Source of the DNA: an uncultured Pseudomonas sp.
GTDB lineage: Bacteria > Pseudomonadota > Gammaproteobacteria > Pseudomonadales > Pseudomonadaceae
Assembly (NCBI RefSeq): GCF_946885955.1
Contig: NZ_CAMPHI010000001.1
Coordinates: 186,001 to 250,000 of the forward strand
Length of the DNA stretch: 64,000 nucleotides
Reading direction: 5' to 3'
Shown here: piece after piece, positions 30,854 to 42,659 of the stretch
Numbering within the stretch: the first letter of the stretch is position 1
How the letters are laid out: each line of letters starts with the position of its first letter
The notes under the pieces: model-generated
What the model was told of the DNA's origin: nothing
Databases searched by the model: none
What the model saw: only the letters and a program-made list of their open reading frames with translations
Position numbers and translations under genes: made by a program

Positions 30854-31964
30854 ATGACCAGGATTTTTTTCAACTGCCGAATAAGGCCCGCGCTGATTGT
30901 CTGCGCCGGCCTGCTGCTGCTCGCCTGCGATAAGCAGACCAGTGCGCCGCAGCCGATTCGCCTGGGGGTGATCGTCGATATTTCGGGCCCCAGCGCCAGC
31001 CTGGGGATAGCCGGGCGCAACGGCATCCAACTGGCCGTTGAACAAGCCAACGCGGCCGGAGGCATCCAGGGCCGCAATATCGAACTGTTGTTTCGCGACG
31101 ACGCCTCCGACCCCGAGCGCGCCACGCAGGTGGCGCAGGAGCTGATCGACGCCCGGGTGGATGCCGTATTGGGGCCCATGACCAGCACCATCGCCGAACA
31201 GCTGGCGCCGCAGTTCACCGCCGCCGGCATCCTGCTGATGGGTGGCACGCCGCTGAGCCCGCTGCTCGCCGGGCGTGATGACCAGTTCTTCCGCATCCTC
31301 AGCCACGACAATCCGGACGCCCGCGATATCGCCACCCACCTGCAGCAGCAATACGGGGTGAAGCGGGTCAACGTGATCATCGAACTGAGCAATCACAGCT
31401 TCACCCGTCCCTGGCTCGCCGACTTCACCCGCCATCTGCAGGATGCCGGCGGCGGTGTGGATGAGGTGGTGGAATTCAACCGTAACGGCGATACCGATTT
31501 CGTCGCCCTGGCGCAACGCGCCCTGGCCAACCAGCCGGCGGCGGTGGTGCTGATCAGCAGCGCCCTGGACACCGCGCTGCTGGCGACCCATTTGCGCCAA
31601 CGCAGCCCGCAGATCAAGCTCGCCACCCCGGCCTGGGCGGCGGCCGACGCCCTGCTGGAAATGGGCGGGCGAGCGATGGAAGGTATCCTCACAGCCCAGG
31701 CGTTTGACCTGAACAATCAGTCGAGCGAGTTTCTCGAGTTCAAGCAGCGCTATCAGGAGCGCTTCTATCAGAGCGTCGATACCGCAGCGGTCACCACCTA
31801 TAACGCCACCAATGTATTGATTTCCGCGCTGCGCCAACGCCTACCCGGCGAACAACCGAAACAGGTGCTGCTGCGTATCCGTCAGTTCGAAAGCCTGCAG
31901 CGACCGATCGTCTTCGACGATTTCGGCGACAGCGACAGCCGTCTCTATCCCATGGTGGTGCGCG

Positions 31965-31990
<26 letters not shown>
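30854..31990 (+). CDS. LivJ-type periplasmic binding lipoprotein (orphan, likely sensor subunit)
   Basis: About 378 residues from ATG 30854 (MTRIFFNCRIRPALIVCAGLL). The signal ends at a lipobox LLAC, so the mature protein is probably a Cys-anchored lipoprotein. It has a type I periplasmic binding fold (Peripla_BP_6): IRLGVIVDISGPSASLG and AVEQANAAGGIQGRNIELL. No ABC permease or ATPase gene is adjacent. An ATG at 30821 in the same frame would hide the lipobox further inside; neither start has a strong ribosome site. The 3' end overlaps the kinase gene by 26 bp, indicating coupled expression. The ligand is unknown (amino-acid-like or amide by family). Confidence 0.85.
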
Positions 31991-34456
<2,466 letters not shown>

Positions 34457-34466
<10 letters not shown>

Positions 34467-35230
34467 TTCTCCACCGCCACCTGGCCCGGCCGGCGGCTCA
34501 GGCTCAAGTGCAAATCGCGGTGCTTCAGCAGGGCGCGGGTGTCCTCGATCATCTGCGGATTACCGCAGAGCATCAGCCGCGAATGCTCGGGGCTCAGGGT
34601 CAGGCCGGCGGCGCGTTCCAGCTCGCCGCTTTGCAGCAAGGTGGTGATGCGCCCATGCAGACAGCCCGGCGCCCGCTCGCGGGTGAGCAGCGGCAGATAG
34701 TGCAGACGATCGACGTATTCGGCCAGGTGCGGCTGCCGGCCCAGCCCCTGGATCAACGGCTGATAGGCCAGCTCGCTGGCGGTGCGAGCGCTATAGACCA
34801 GAACGATGCGTTCGAAGCGCTGCCAGGCTTCGAAATCCTGCAGGATCGAAAGAAACGGCGCCAAGCCGGTACCGCTGGCCAGCAGCCACAGGTCGCGGCC
34901 GCCAATGAAACGGTCGAGGGTGAGAAAGCCGTACGCCTGCTTGTCGACCAACAGGCTGTCGCCAGCGCGCAGACGGCTCAACTCGGAAGTGAACTCGCCG
35001 CCAGGGACCACAATGGAAAAGAACTCCAGAAACTCGTCATGCGGCGCCGAGACCATCGAATAAGGCCGCCAGACTATGCTGCCGTCGGCCTTCTCCACTC
35101 CCAGACGGGCGAACTGGCCAGCCTGGAAACGAAACGCCGGGTCCCGCGAACAACGCAGGCTGAACAATGTGTTCGACCAGACCTGGATGGCCGAGAGGGT
35201 TTGCCGTGTGTATTTCTCATCGATGGACAT
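34457..35230 (-). CDS. fpr: Ferredoxin/flavodoxin-NADP+ reductase (Fpr-like)
   Basis: A 257-residue FAD enzyme. ATG 35230 (MSIDEKYTRQTLSAIQVW) fits the family start; the frame further upstream is rejected. The FAD motif is RPYSMVSAPH, the NADP motif GTGLAPFLSIL, and LMLCGNPQMIEDT the C-terminal NADP site. It ends VAVENYW with a terminal aromatic Tyr-Trp as in E. coli Fpr, unlike the usual Pseudomonas FprA ending in FVEK, so it may be the FprB-type paralogue. It reduces ferredoxin or flavodoxin for Fe-S and oxidative-stress repair. Confidence 0.9.
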
Positions 35231-35353
35231 ACTGGCCCCGAGTTCATGCGGATTGCACAAACCCAGTGTCGCGCAACAGCAGCCGGACAAATACCGGCAA
35301 AACCTGGGGATTCTCGATTTCTGGACGGTTAGCCGGTGCAACCTAACGCCATG

Positions 35354-36349
35354 CTAGCGGCGATTGACCGTCTGCGCGGCACGCAGCATGTCGGCACCGA
35401 TGCTGGCCTCGTAGTGTTTCCACAGGGGCTGCATGGCGGCGCGCAAAGCGGCGTGTTCTTCCGCTGTCAGGCTGACCAGCTTGGTCTTACCGCCGGCCAG
35501 CAGCTGCTCGCGGGCTTTCTGATTGAGCGCCTCGGCGTCCCGGTTCACCGCAAAGGTCACCTCCTGAATTATGGCTTCCAGCTCGGTACGGGTCTTGTAC
35601 GGGATGCTGTTCCAGAACGTGACATTGCTCACCAGCATGTAATTGAGCGAACCGTGGTTGGTTTCGGTGATAAACGGCTGCACGCTGTCGAGCTTCTGGC
35701 TGACGATGTTCGACCAGGGGTTTTCCGCGCCCTGTACCTTGCCGCTTTGCAGCGCCGCGAAGGTTTCGGCAAACGGCATGGCGATGCCACTGGCCGCAAC
35801 CGCCTTGAACTGCGATTCGAGTACCGTCGATGGTTGAATGCGAAACGCCAGGCCCTTGGCATCGGCCGGCTGGCGCAGCTCACGGGTGGCCGAGAGCTGC
35901 TTCATGCCGTTGTTCCAGAACGCCAGACCATAAATGTTCTGCTCGCTCATGGAGCGCAGCAGTTCACGGCTCTTGTCACGTTTCTGGAAACGTTTGACCG
36001 CCTCCAGGTCATCGAACAGGAACGGCAAGTCAAACAGCTGCAACTGCTTGGTGTAGGCCTCGAACTTGGACAGTGAAGGCGCCAGCATCTGCACCTGATT
36101 GTTACGCAGCGCCTCCAGCTCATCGGCATCGCCAAACAACGCAGAATTCGCATACACCTCAACCGCCACCTCGCCGGCCAGGCGCTCTTCCACCAACTGT
36201 TTGAACAACAAGGCCCCCTTGCCCTTGGGGGTGTCCTCAGCCACCACATGGGAGAACTTGATAACGATAGGAGCCTTGCCTTCCGCCAGGGTCGGGCTTG
36301 CCGCGACCAGCAACGCGGTGAAGGTTAAAGACAACAGGGACTTGAACAT
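35354..36349 (-). CDS. dctP: DctP-type TRAP transporter substrate-binding protein (no dctQM nearby)
   Basis: A 331-residue periplasmic protein. The start ATG 36349 (MFKSLLSLTFTALLVAASPT) has AAAGG seven bases upstream and gives a signal peptide ending PTLAEG; an ATG two codons earlier lies too near the ribosome site. Family motifs KFSHVVAEDTPKGKGAL, LAFRIQPSTVLESQ (the conserved Arg that ion-pairs with a carboxylate) and GAENPWSNI are visible. C4-dicarboxylates are the usual ligands. Small and large permease genes (dctQ, dctM) are not in the window, so it either serves a remote permease or a sensor kinase. Confidence 0.88.
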   Translation of the reverse strand: MFKSLLSLTFTALLVAASPTLAEGKAPIVIKFSHVVAEDTPKGKGALLFKQLVEERLAGEVAVEVYANSALFGDADELEALRNNQVQMLAPSLSKFEAYTKQLQLFDLPFLFDDLEAVKRFQKRDKSRELLRSMSEQNIYGLAFWNNGMKQLSATRELRQPADAKGLAFRIQPSTVLESQFKAVAASGIAMPFAETFAALQSGKVQGAENPWSNIVSQKLDSVQPFITETNHGSLNYMLVSNVTFWNSIPYKTRTELEAIIQEVTFAVNRDAEALNQKAREQLLAGGKTKLVSLTAEEHAALRAAMQPLWKHYEASIGADMLRAAQTVNRR

Positions 36350-36712
36350 GAACATACCTTTTACAAATAGAACGCCGTGAAGCCTGCATGGGCAGGCCTC
36401 ATTGAGAGGGGGATGGGTTATGGATGAGCCAGAGGAACACGGGGTCTTGGTCATCAGGCGCTACCAGATCGCAGCCGGGCGCAATGCTCGGGGTCTGGCT
36501 ATTGTTCGAATACCGACCTTGCTGACTCATCGCTAGCAAGCACGACTGAGCCGATCCGCAAGGGGGCGGCATTCTTCGGTAAAGCACCGCCCGGCACAAC
36601 CGCGGTTTGCTGAACCAGCTCTCAGTTCCGAGACTTTTCTGGCGCTTGCACCGACAATAGCGACCAACTGCACTTTCTATCGCGCCCCTGCGGCCCGCCA
36701 CTCGAGTTTTCC
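36350..36712. other. 363-bp intergenic region between dctP and rlmG
   Basis: It must contain the two divergent promoters. I see no clear hexamer pair. A GC hairpin-like stretch GGGGGCGGCATTC...AAGCACCGCCC lies around 36563-36592. No coding sequence is supported. Confidence 0.5.
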
Positions 36713-37837
36713 ATGCCTTTGCTTAGCACCCCGTTCGCCCAACTCGATCTGATTCGCCAACCCGACCAACCGAACGAGCCGTTGCAGGCGTTCGATGCCG
36801 CGGACGAATACCTGCTCAACCATCTGTATGAGCAAGGGCTATCGAGCAGCGCGCGGGTATTGGTGCTGAATGACAATTTCGGCGCGCTGGCGGTCAGCCT
36901 GTCCGGGCAGGCCAAGATCACCAACAGCGGCGACTCGCACCTCGGCCACCTGGGCTTGCAGATCAACCTGCTGCGCAACCAACTGCCGGCGGATGCCGTA
37001 AGTTTTGTGCCGGCCAGCGAAGTCGCCCAGGGGCCTTTCGACCTGGTGCTGATCCGCGTGCCCAAAACCCTGGCGCTGTTGGAAGAACAACTGATCCGCC
37101 TGCATGGCCAACTGGCTCATGGCGCCCAGGTGATAGCCGCGGCGATGGTCAAACATTTGCCGCGCGCCGCCGGCGATCTGCTGGAAAAATACATCGGCCC
37201 GGTGCAAGCCTCGCTGGCGGTAAAGAAAGCCCGACTGTTGTTCGCCACGCCCGAAACCAAACCTGCCCCGGTATCGCCCTACCCCACGCGCTATCGCCTG
37301 GATAAACCGGCACTGGAACTGCTCAACCACGCCAATGTGTTTTGCCGCGAAGACCTGGACATCGGTACCCGCGCCTTCCTCCCGCACCTGCCGAAACACC
37401 TGGGACGTATGCGCGTCGCGGACCTCGGCTGCGGTAATGGCGTGCTCGGCATCGCCTACGCTCTCGGTAGCCCTCTGGCCGAACTGACGCTGGTGGATGA
37501 ATCCTATATGGCGGTGCAATCGGCCCGGGAAAACTGGCGTGCCGCATTCGGCGAACGCCCGGTCGAAATCCGCGCCGGCGACGGCCTGGCCGAACAACCC
37601 GAAGATTCCCTCGACCTGGTGCTGTGCAACCCACCGTTCCACCAGCAACAAGTGGTCGGCGACTTCCTCGCCTGGCGCATGTTCCAGCAAGCCCGCGCGG
37701 CGCTGGTCAAGGGTGGCGAACTGTGGATCGTCGGCAACCGCCACCTTGGCTACCACGCCAAGCTCAAACGCCTGTTCCGTGGCGTCGAACAGGTCGCCGC
37801 GACGCCGAAGTTTGTGGTTTTGAAAGCGATTAAATAG
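36713..37837 (+). CDS. rlmG: 23S rRNA (guanine-1835-N2)-methyltransferase RlmG
   Basis: A 374-residue SAM-dependent methyltransferase with the tandem MTS-domain arrangement. The N-terminal inactive half has RVLVLNDNFGALAVSL; the C-terminal catalytic half has the SAM loop VADLGCGNGVLGIAYAL and the N2-guanine catalytic motif NPPFHQQQVVGD. Length is standard. It methylates G1835 of 23S rRNA. ATG 36713; no strong ribosome site is visible. Confidence 0.95.
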   Translation: MPLLSTPFAQLDLIRQPDQPNEPLQAFDAADEYLLNHLYEQGLSSSARVLVLNDNFGALAVSLSGQAKITNSGDSHLGHLGLQINLLRNQLPADAVSFVPASEVAQGPFDLVLIRVPKTLALLEEQLIRLHGQLAHGAQVIAAAMVKHLPRAAGDLLEKYIGPVQASLAVKKARLLFATPETKPAPVSPYPTRYRLDKPALELLNHANVFCREDLDIGTRAFLPHLPKHLGRMRVADLGCGNGVLGIAYALGSPLAELTLVDESYMAVQSARENWRAAFGERPVEIRAGDGLAEQPEDSLDLVLCNPPFHQQQVVGDFLAWRMFQQARAALVKGGELWIVGNRHLGYHAKLKRLFRGVEQVAATPKFVVLKAIK

Positions 37838-38108
37838 GCACGGCCCGTTATTCACAGGGTGGGTTAGCAAGTCCAGTAGAGGTAGACAGTTTCGGTATGG
37901 ATCGACTAGCTTCTTAATTTGCTCGCTAAGCCGTTCCAAGAGCGTGGGTTTGCCGTCACCCCTGTCATGTTTCTCTTCGATGCAGTCGCGTTTACCGTTA
38001 CCATCTTCAATCCGGGCAAGGGCTTAGCCCCCGCAAAGTTTACTTGGCACCTTTCGTATGCAAATGCGAATTTACTTCGCCTAATTAATAAGCACTAAGG
38101 AGACGTTA
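37838..38108. other. Left junction of an accessory insertion
   Basis: 271 bp without a gene. It begins with CACAGGGTGGGTTAGC, resembling the left arm of the palindromes at 46373 and 25541, and becomes AT-rich towards 38108. AAGGAG at its end serves the next gene. No attachment site or tRNA end could be recognised. Confidence 0.45.
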
Positions 38109-39152
38109 GTGGGCAAGCTGAGCATGAGAACAGCAGCGCTAATCGGAGCATCAATCGGAATTGTCGGAATTTTCACATTACAGGTTGCAACAGCCGATAC
38201 AACAACAAAGACAGAGTCCGCGCTCTTTAGTGTTCTGCAATTTATTCTGTCTATAGCGTTCGCCTGGATCTTGTCCACTAAATCGAATGAGAAGAATTTT
38301 CAAGACTCTCAGAAGAAATTTGCCATTGCTGCATTTAGACGGATTAAGGAGATTGAACGAGCGCTATCGAGGGCACAGCAATTAGTTGTAACTGACAGTG
38401 AAGGTAAAGCATCACCTCGAGTAGGACATCATGGTTTGATCGTCAGCCTACTCAGTGCCCAAGACGCTGTTAATTCTTCGATTGCGGATTGGGGGGATGT
38501 AATCGGAAGCGAGATTCAAGTGGCCGCAGAGATCGAAAAACTTAAGTCGCTTCGAAAAACCGCTGACAAATTTGAACGTGACTACATCGATAATCTTCGT
38601 CGCGAAGTGGCACCGGCAAGCCCAGAGCTGGCACCAAAGATTCAGGCGCTTCAAGAGTCGCTGCCTGGTTCTCTGAAAATAACGGAGTCGCAAGATGCAG
38701 ATCACCCTGAACTCAAAGCAATCATTCAGCTTCAAAACTTGATGGCCAATGAAGTCATAAAGCTTTATGGATTTTGGACCGAAGACGATTCGTTTTCATC
38801 GACCCCAGAAGATTTGAACCCTGGGGACATCGTCTATATCGCAAGGGGTTACACGGAGCACAGATCTGACGTTGTTCTGGCCTACAAACCCGATAAGTCA
38901 TGGTTTGGCGTGATTACAAATCCTTTTGCCGAGCTGGAACTTGACTATGACAGCTTCACAAATTTGTTTGAACACATGCTTTCGCTTGACCTACGCCCGC
39001 CACAATTTGGAGGGCAAATGATTCCGTGCACAGTAATCGCGGTTGGGGAAAAGAACGAGGGTAACGAATGCGAGACACGCAGCTTCGATTTAGCGCTACC
39101 AATCACCAACCAGATGCGTAAAAGACTTTCGTCTGATGGTGGGATGAATTGA
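38109..39152 (+). CDS. Unrecognised membrane-anchored coiled-coil protein (low-GC gene)
   Basis: 347 residues from GTG 38109 with AAGGAG seven bases upstream. Two TM segments lie at the N-terminus (TAALIGASIGIVGIFTLQVA at about 8-27, and ALFSVLQFILSIAFAWIL at about 38-55). A long charged helical region follows (about 60-210, with RIKEIERALSRAQQL and RKTADKFERDYIDNLRREV), then a mixed C-terminal domain of about 130 residues (EDLNPGDIVYIARGYTEHRS, SWFGVITNPFAELEL). Codon use is AT-richer than in all neighbours, pointing to recent acquisition. I do not recognise the family. A two-TM plus cytosolic sensor domain layout is common among defence effectors, but nothing specific supports that here. 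Confidence 0.75.
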   Translation: MGKLSMRTAALIGASIGIVGIFTLQVATADTTTKTESALFSVLQFILSIAFAWILSTKSNEKNFQDSQKKFAIAAFRRIKEIERALSRAQQLVVTDSEGKASPRVGHHGLIVSLLSAQDAVNSSIADWGDVIGSEIQVAAEIEKLKSLRKTADKFERDYIDNLRREVAPASPELAPKIQALQESLPGSLKITESQDADHPELKAIIQLQNLMANEVIKLYGFWTEDDSFSSTPEDLNPGDIVYIARGYTEHRSDVVLAYKPDKSWFGVITNPFAELELDYDSFTNLFEHMLSLDLRPPQFGGQMIPCTVIAVGEKNEGNECETRSFDLALPITNQMRKRLSSDGGMN

Positions 39153-39250
39153 TACCTTTCGGCAGCAGAACGGGGGACAAACTACGATTTTCGCGCTAAA
39201 GAAACCATGACCTGTTCTCTATTACTTATTCTTAAAGTCGGAGTCGCGCC
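39153..39250. other. Spacer with a possible mobile-element remnant
   Basis: 98 bp. GAACGGGGGACAAACTACGA (from about 39167) resembles sequences I associate with the borders of REP-associated transposase genes, but the match is from memory. No transposase remains. Confidence 0.25.
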
Positions 39251-39982
39251 ATGCCATTCACCGTGCCTTTCAACTTCCACTTTGCCGCTGGTGACTTGAT
39301 TTACGGACTGGCGCCCGTCCGGCCAAGACTCGTTTTTCATTTCGGGGCGGAAATCATCAACGCGGGCGGTCCCGCAACGGTGGACCAATACCGCGCAAGC
39401 AGTATGCAAGGATTGCGCAAGACTGACCGTACAGCATGGAGGCAATTCCTTCGGGATAATGAAGCCCATCAAAAATATAGCCGCTACGCACAGGCGATAC
39501 GTGGTAACGAGAACGACGAGGACCGATTCGCGACTGTCGTTACCAGCGCCATCCTGCAAAATGCAGCATGGCGTGCCAAGTCGAAATTTGGGATGGAATG
39601 GACGCTTCGCAATCATCGCGGGCATATCCACTTCCTGCTTGATGACATCGAGATGGGCGCGGTAGTCACCAAGACACACCATTTCGTAGACGCAGCAGGC
39701 ACTGTGCTGGCCCAGGATATGCCGACTGGACGCTCGCCCGCCGCGGTGGCGAAGGAGCGCACCATCACACACTCCGAATTGCGTTGGGTCTACCGCAACC
39801 GCGGCAACCCACTGGTGCAGGCTGGTGTGCAATTCTGGCGTACCGTGGGAGGTGTGCTCCAACCCTGCGTACCGCCCTGGACCAACATCGCGGCCATGAC
39901 CACTTTACCATCTGGCGCCGTAGTGACCTGGCGGCATGCCTGGTTCCTGTACCGGCCCACCACCGAGCGCAACGTCTTCTAA
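39251..39982 (+). CDS. Unrecognised cytosolic protein (accessory)
   Basis: 243 residues, starting MPFTVPFNFHFAAGDLIYGL. No signal peptide or TM segment is evident. Notable stretches are RGHIHFLLDDIEMGAVVTKT and ITHSELRWVYRNRGNPLVQ, which look like conserved blocks, and a C-terminus rich in Trp and aromatic residues (VTWRHAWFLYRP). I do not recognise the family. Base composition is nearer the host than the preceding low-GC gene. It is on the same strand, 98 bp after it, so the two may be a pair. The ribosome site (GGAG nine to ten bases upstream) is acceptable. Confidence 0.65.
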   Translation: MPFTVPFNFHFAAGDLIYGLAPVRPRLVFHFGAEIINAGGPATVDQYRASSMQGLRKTDRTAWRQFLRDNEAHQKYSRYAQAIRGNENDEDRFATVVTSAILQNAAWRAKSKFGMEWTLRNHRGHIHFLLDDIEMGAVVTKTHHFVDAAGTVLAQDMPTGRSPAAVAKERTITHSELRWVYRNRGNPLVQAGVQFWRTVGGVLQPCVPPWTNIAAMTTLPSGAVVTWRHAWFLYRPTTERNVF

Positions 39983-39987
39983 TACAC

Positions 39988-40016
39988 AGGATGGGTTGAG
40001 CGCAGCGATACCCATC
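39988..40016. repeat. Short inverted repeat at right edge of the insertion
   Basis: The arms GATGGGT and ACCCATC flank TGAGCGCAGCGAT. This is the common Pseudomonas intergenic motif; its TGGGTT core also occurs at the left edge near 37860. Confidence 0.5.
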
Positions 40017-40055
40017 AATTCGTTGCCCCTTCCCCCCGTCACACAACTTCCTAGC

Positions 40056-40199
40056 CTACGGCGTTCCCAACCCCGCCGCCTGCATAAACAGGCGCAGCAA
40101 CCAGACCACCGCGCCGAGGGCCAGCACGCTGCCGGTCCAGAGCGCCAGGAGCCAGCCGAGGCGTTGCCATAGCGGTTTCTTTTCCGGCATCTCACTCAT
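40056..40199 (-). CDS. DUF2474 small subunit of the cyanide-insensitive oxidase
   Basis: A 47-residue membrane peptide, MSEMPEKKPLWQRLGWLLAL and so on, with one TM helix (LLALWTGSVLALGAVVWLL) and a C-terminus QAAGLGTP. It begins ten bases after cioB with GAGGG upstream. DUF2474 proteins occupy the position of CydX/CbdX next to CioAB-type oxidases and probably stabilise the haem-containing subunit. Confidence 0.85.
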   Translation of the reverse strand: MSEMPEKKPLWQRLGWLLALWTGSVLALGAVVWLLRLFMQAAGLGTP

Positions 40200-40209
40200 C
40201 CGTGCGCCC

Positions 40210-41217
40210 TCAATGGTAGCCATCTTCTTCGGTCACCTTGCCGCGGAATACGTAGTAGCTCCAGGCCGTGTAGATCAGGATCAGCGGGATGATCAGCAGC
40301 GCGCCGACCAACATGAACGACTGGCTTTGCGGTGGTGCGGCCGCGTCCCAGATCGACACGGATGGCGGAATCACGTTCGGCCACAGGCTGATACCCAGGC
40401 CGCCGTAGCCGAGGAAGACCAGCGCCAGGGTCAGCAGAAAGGGCGAGTAGTTGGCGTTGCGCGCGATCGCGCGCAGCAGGGCGACGGTGGCCACCAGCAC
40501 CAGTAACGGCACCGGCATCAGCAGCAGAATGTTCGGCATGCTGAACCAGCGCTCGGCGATGGCGCTGTGCGCCAGGGGCGTCCAGATGCTGACCGCGGCG
40601 GTCACCCCGAGCACCACGAATACCAGGGGCCGGGCGATATCGTGCATCTGCCATTGCAGACGGCCCTGGGTCTTCATGATCAGCCAGGTGCAGCCCAGTA
40701 GCGCGTAAGCGGCGATCAGCGCCAGGCCGCAGAACAGCGAGAACGGCGTGAACCAGTCCAGCGAGCCGCCGACGAACACCCGGTCGACCACCTCGAAGCC
40801 ATCGACATAAGCGCCCAGCGCCACCCCCTGAAAGAAGGTCGCCGCCAGCGAACCGCCGATAAACGCCTTGTCCCAGACGTGGCGGGTCTGCGGTTTGGAC
40901 TTGAAGCGGAACTCGAAGGCCACGCCACGGAAGATCAGCCCCAGGAGCATGAAGATCAACGGCAGGTAGAGCGCGCTGAGCACCACCGAATAGGCCAGCG
41001 GAAAAGCCCCGAACAAGCCCGCGCCACCGAGCACCAGCCAGGTTTCGTTACCGTCCCAGACCGGCGCCACGGTGTTCATCATCACGTCGCGTTCGCGCTC
41101 GCTTTTGACGAACGGGAAGAGGATGCCGATGCCCAGGTCGAAGCCGTCCATGACCACGTACATCATGACCCCGAAGGCAATGATCGCCGCCCAAATCAGT
41201 GAAAGATCGTAGCCCAT
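40210..41217 (-). CDS. cioB: Cyanide-insensitive terminal oxidase subunit II (CioB)
   Basis: A 335-residue CydB-type subunit with eight or nine TM segments. It begins MGYDLSLIWAAIIAFGVMMY and contains the signature DGFDLGIGILFPF and VAPVWDGNETWLVLGG. It partners CioA in a bd-type quinol oxidase that reduces O2 to water. The gap to cioA is two bases, so the genes are translationally coupled. Confidence 0.95.
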   Translation of the reverse strand: MGYDLSLIWAAIIAFGVMMYVVMDGFDLGIGILFPFVKSERERDVMMNTVAPVWDGNETWLVLGGAGLFGAFPLAYSVVLSALYLPLIFMLLGLIFRGVAFEFRFKSKPQTRHVWDKAFIGGSLAATFFQGVALGAYVDGFEVVDRVFVGGSLDWFTPFSLFCGLALIAAYALLGCTWLIMKTQGRLQWQMHDIARPLVFVVLGVTAAVSIWTPLAHSAIAERWFSMPNILLLMPVPLLVLVATVALLRAIARNANYSPFLLTLALVFLGYGGLGISLWPNVIPPSVSIWDAAAPPQSQSFMLVGALLIIPLILIYTAWSYYVFRGKVTEEDGYH

Positions 41218-41219
41218 GA

Positions 41220-42659
41220 TTATTTCCCCTCACCCAGTTCGTCGCTTTCGCCCGCTTCGAAGCTCTCATCCGCCGCAGACAGCGGTCGCGCCGGCGTGCG
41301 CTGTTGACCTGGCCCACCAACGTCGGCCTGCTTGCCCTCGTCGATGAGCGGGCCCCTGCGTACCAGGCGCATCACGTAGCTGATGCCGGCGCCGAACAAG
41401 GCGAAATAGACCACCACGAACAGGCCGAGGGTCAGGCTCATCTGCGCGAGGCTATGCCCGGACGAGGCGTCCGCGGTGCGCATCAGGCCGTACACCACCC
41501 AGGGCTGGCGACCGACCTCGGTGGTGAACCAGCCGGCGAGAATCGCCAGCACGCCAGACGGCCCCATCCACACCACCAGGTGCAGGAAGGCGCGGTTCTC
41601 GAACAGCGTGCCGCGCAGGCGCAACCAGAAGCCCCAGATACCGGTGAGGATCATCAGCATGCCGAGCGCGACCATGACCCGGAAGGTCCAGAACACGATG
41701 GTCGAGTTGGGCCGATCCTCGGCGGCGAATTCCTTCAGAGCCGGCACCTGCTTGTCCAGGCTGTGGGTCAGGATCAGGCTGCCGAGGGCGGGGATTTCAA
41801 GTTTGAAACGGGTTTCTTCGGCGCCCATATCCGGCAAACCGAAGAGAATCAGCGGGGTCGGCTCGTCGCCGCGGTTTTCCCAGTGACCTTCGATCGCAGC
41901 GATCTTCGCCGGCTGATATTTCAGCGTATTGAGACCATGAAAATCACCGATCATCGCCTGCACCGGCGCCACCAACAGGGCCATCCACAGGGCCATCGAG
42001 AGCATCCGCCGGATCGCCGGGTTGTTGCGCCCACGCAGCAGGTGCCAGGCCGCCGAAGCGCCGACGAAGAACGCGGTGGCGAGAAACGCAGCGGTGGCCA
42101 TATGCGCCAGGCGATAAGGGAAGGAAGGGTTGAACACCACGGCGAACCAGTCGACGGGGATCACCCGCCCATCGACGATCTCGAAGCCCTGCGGCGTATG
42201 CATCCAGCTGTTGGAGGCGAGAATCCAGAAGGTCGAGATCAGCGTACCGACCGCCACCATCAGCGTGGAGAAAAAGTGCAGGCCAGGACCGACGCGATTC
42301 CAGCCGAACAGCATCACCCCGAGAAAGCCCGCCTCGAGGAAGAACGCGGTGAGCACTTCATAGGTCAGCAGCGGCCCGGTCACCGCCCCGGCGAAATCCG
42401 AGAACGCGCTCCAGTTGGTACCGAACTGGTAGGCCATGACCACGCCGGAGACCACGCCCATGCCGAAGTTGACCGCGAAAATCTTCGACCAGAAGTGATA
42501 GAGGTCGCGGTAGGTGCCGTCGCTGGTCTTCAGCCACAGGCCTTCCAATACCGCCAGGTAACTGGCCAGGCCGATGGTGATGGCCGGAAACACGATATGA
42601 AAGGAGATGGTGAACGCGAATTGGATTCGGGCCAGATCCAGCGCCTCGATGCCGAACAT
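41220..42659 (-). CDS. cioA: Cyanide-insensitive terminal oxidase subunit I (CioA)
   Basis: A 479-residue CydA-type haem subunit. It begins MFGIEALDLARIQFAFTISF; His in FHIVFPA is the family haem ligand. The quinol loop is short (it lacks the C-terminal Q-loop insertion of E. coli CydA), the hallmark of CIO. GRQPWVVYGLMRTADASS is the conserved Q-loop end. The C-terminal 40 residues are hydrophilic and variable. It lets Pseudomonas respire in self-made cyanide. A perfect Anr box sits 129 bp upstream of the start. Confidence 0.95.
   Translation of the reverse strand: MFGIEALDLARIQFAFTISFHIVFPAITIGLASYLAVLEGLWLKTSDGTYRDLYHFWSKIFAVNFGMGVVSGVVMAYQFGTNWSAFSDFAGAVTGPLLTYEVLTAFFLEAGFLGVMLFGWNRVGPGLHFFSTLMVAVGTLISTFWILASNSWMHTPQGFEIVDGRVIPVDWFAVVFNPSFPYRLAHMATAAFLATAFFVGASAAWHLLRGRNNPAIRRMLSMALWMALLVAPVQAMIGDFHGLNTLKYQPAKIAAIEGHWENRGDEPTPLILFGLPDMGAEETRFKLEIPALGSLILTHSLDKQVPALKEFAAEDRPNSTIVFWTFRVMVALGMLMILTGIWGFWLRLRGTLFENRAFLHLVVWMGPSGVLAILAGWFTTEVGRQPWVVYGLMRTADASSGHSLAQMSLTLGLFVVVYFALFGAGISYVMRLVRRGPLIDEGKQADVGGPGQQRTPARPLSAADESFEAGESDELGEGK

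Noticed and set aside
39167..39186. IS/RAYT border-like sequence
   Set aside because: Resemblance is only from memory, with no matching inverted partner or transposase nearby; kept only as a low-confidence note.
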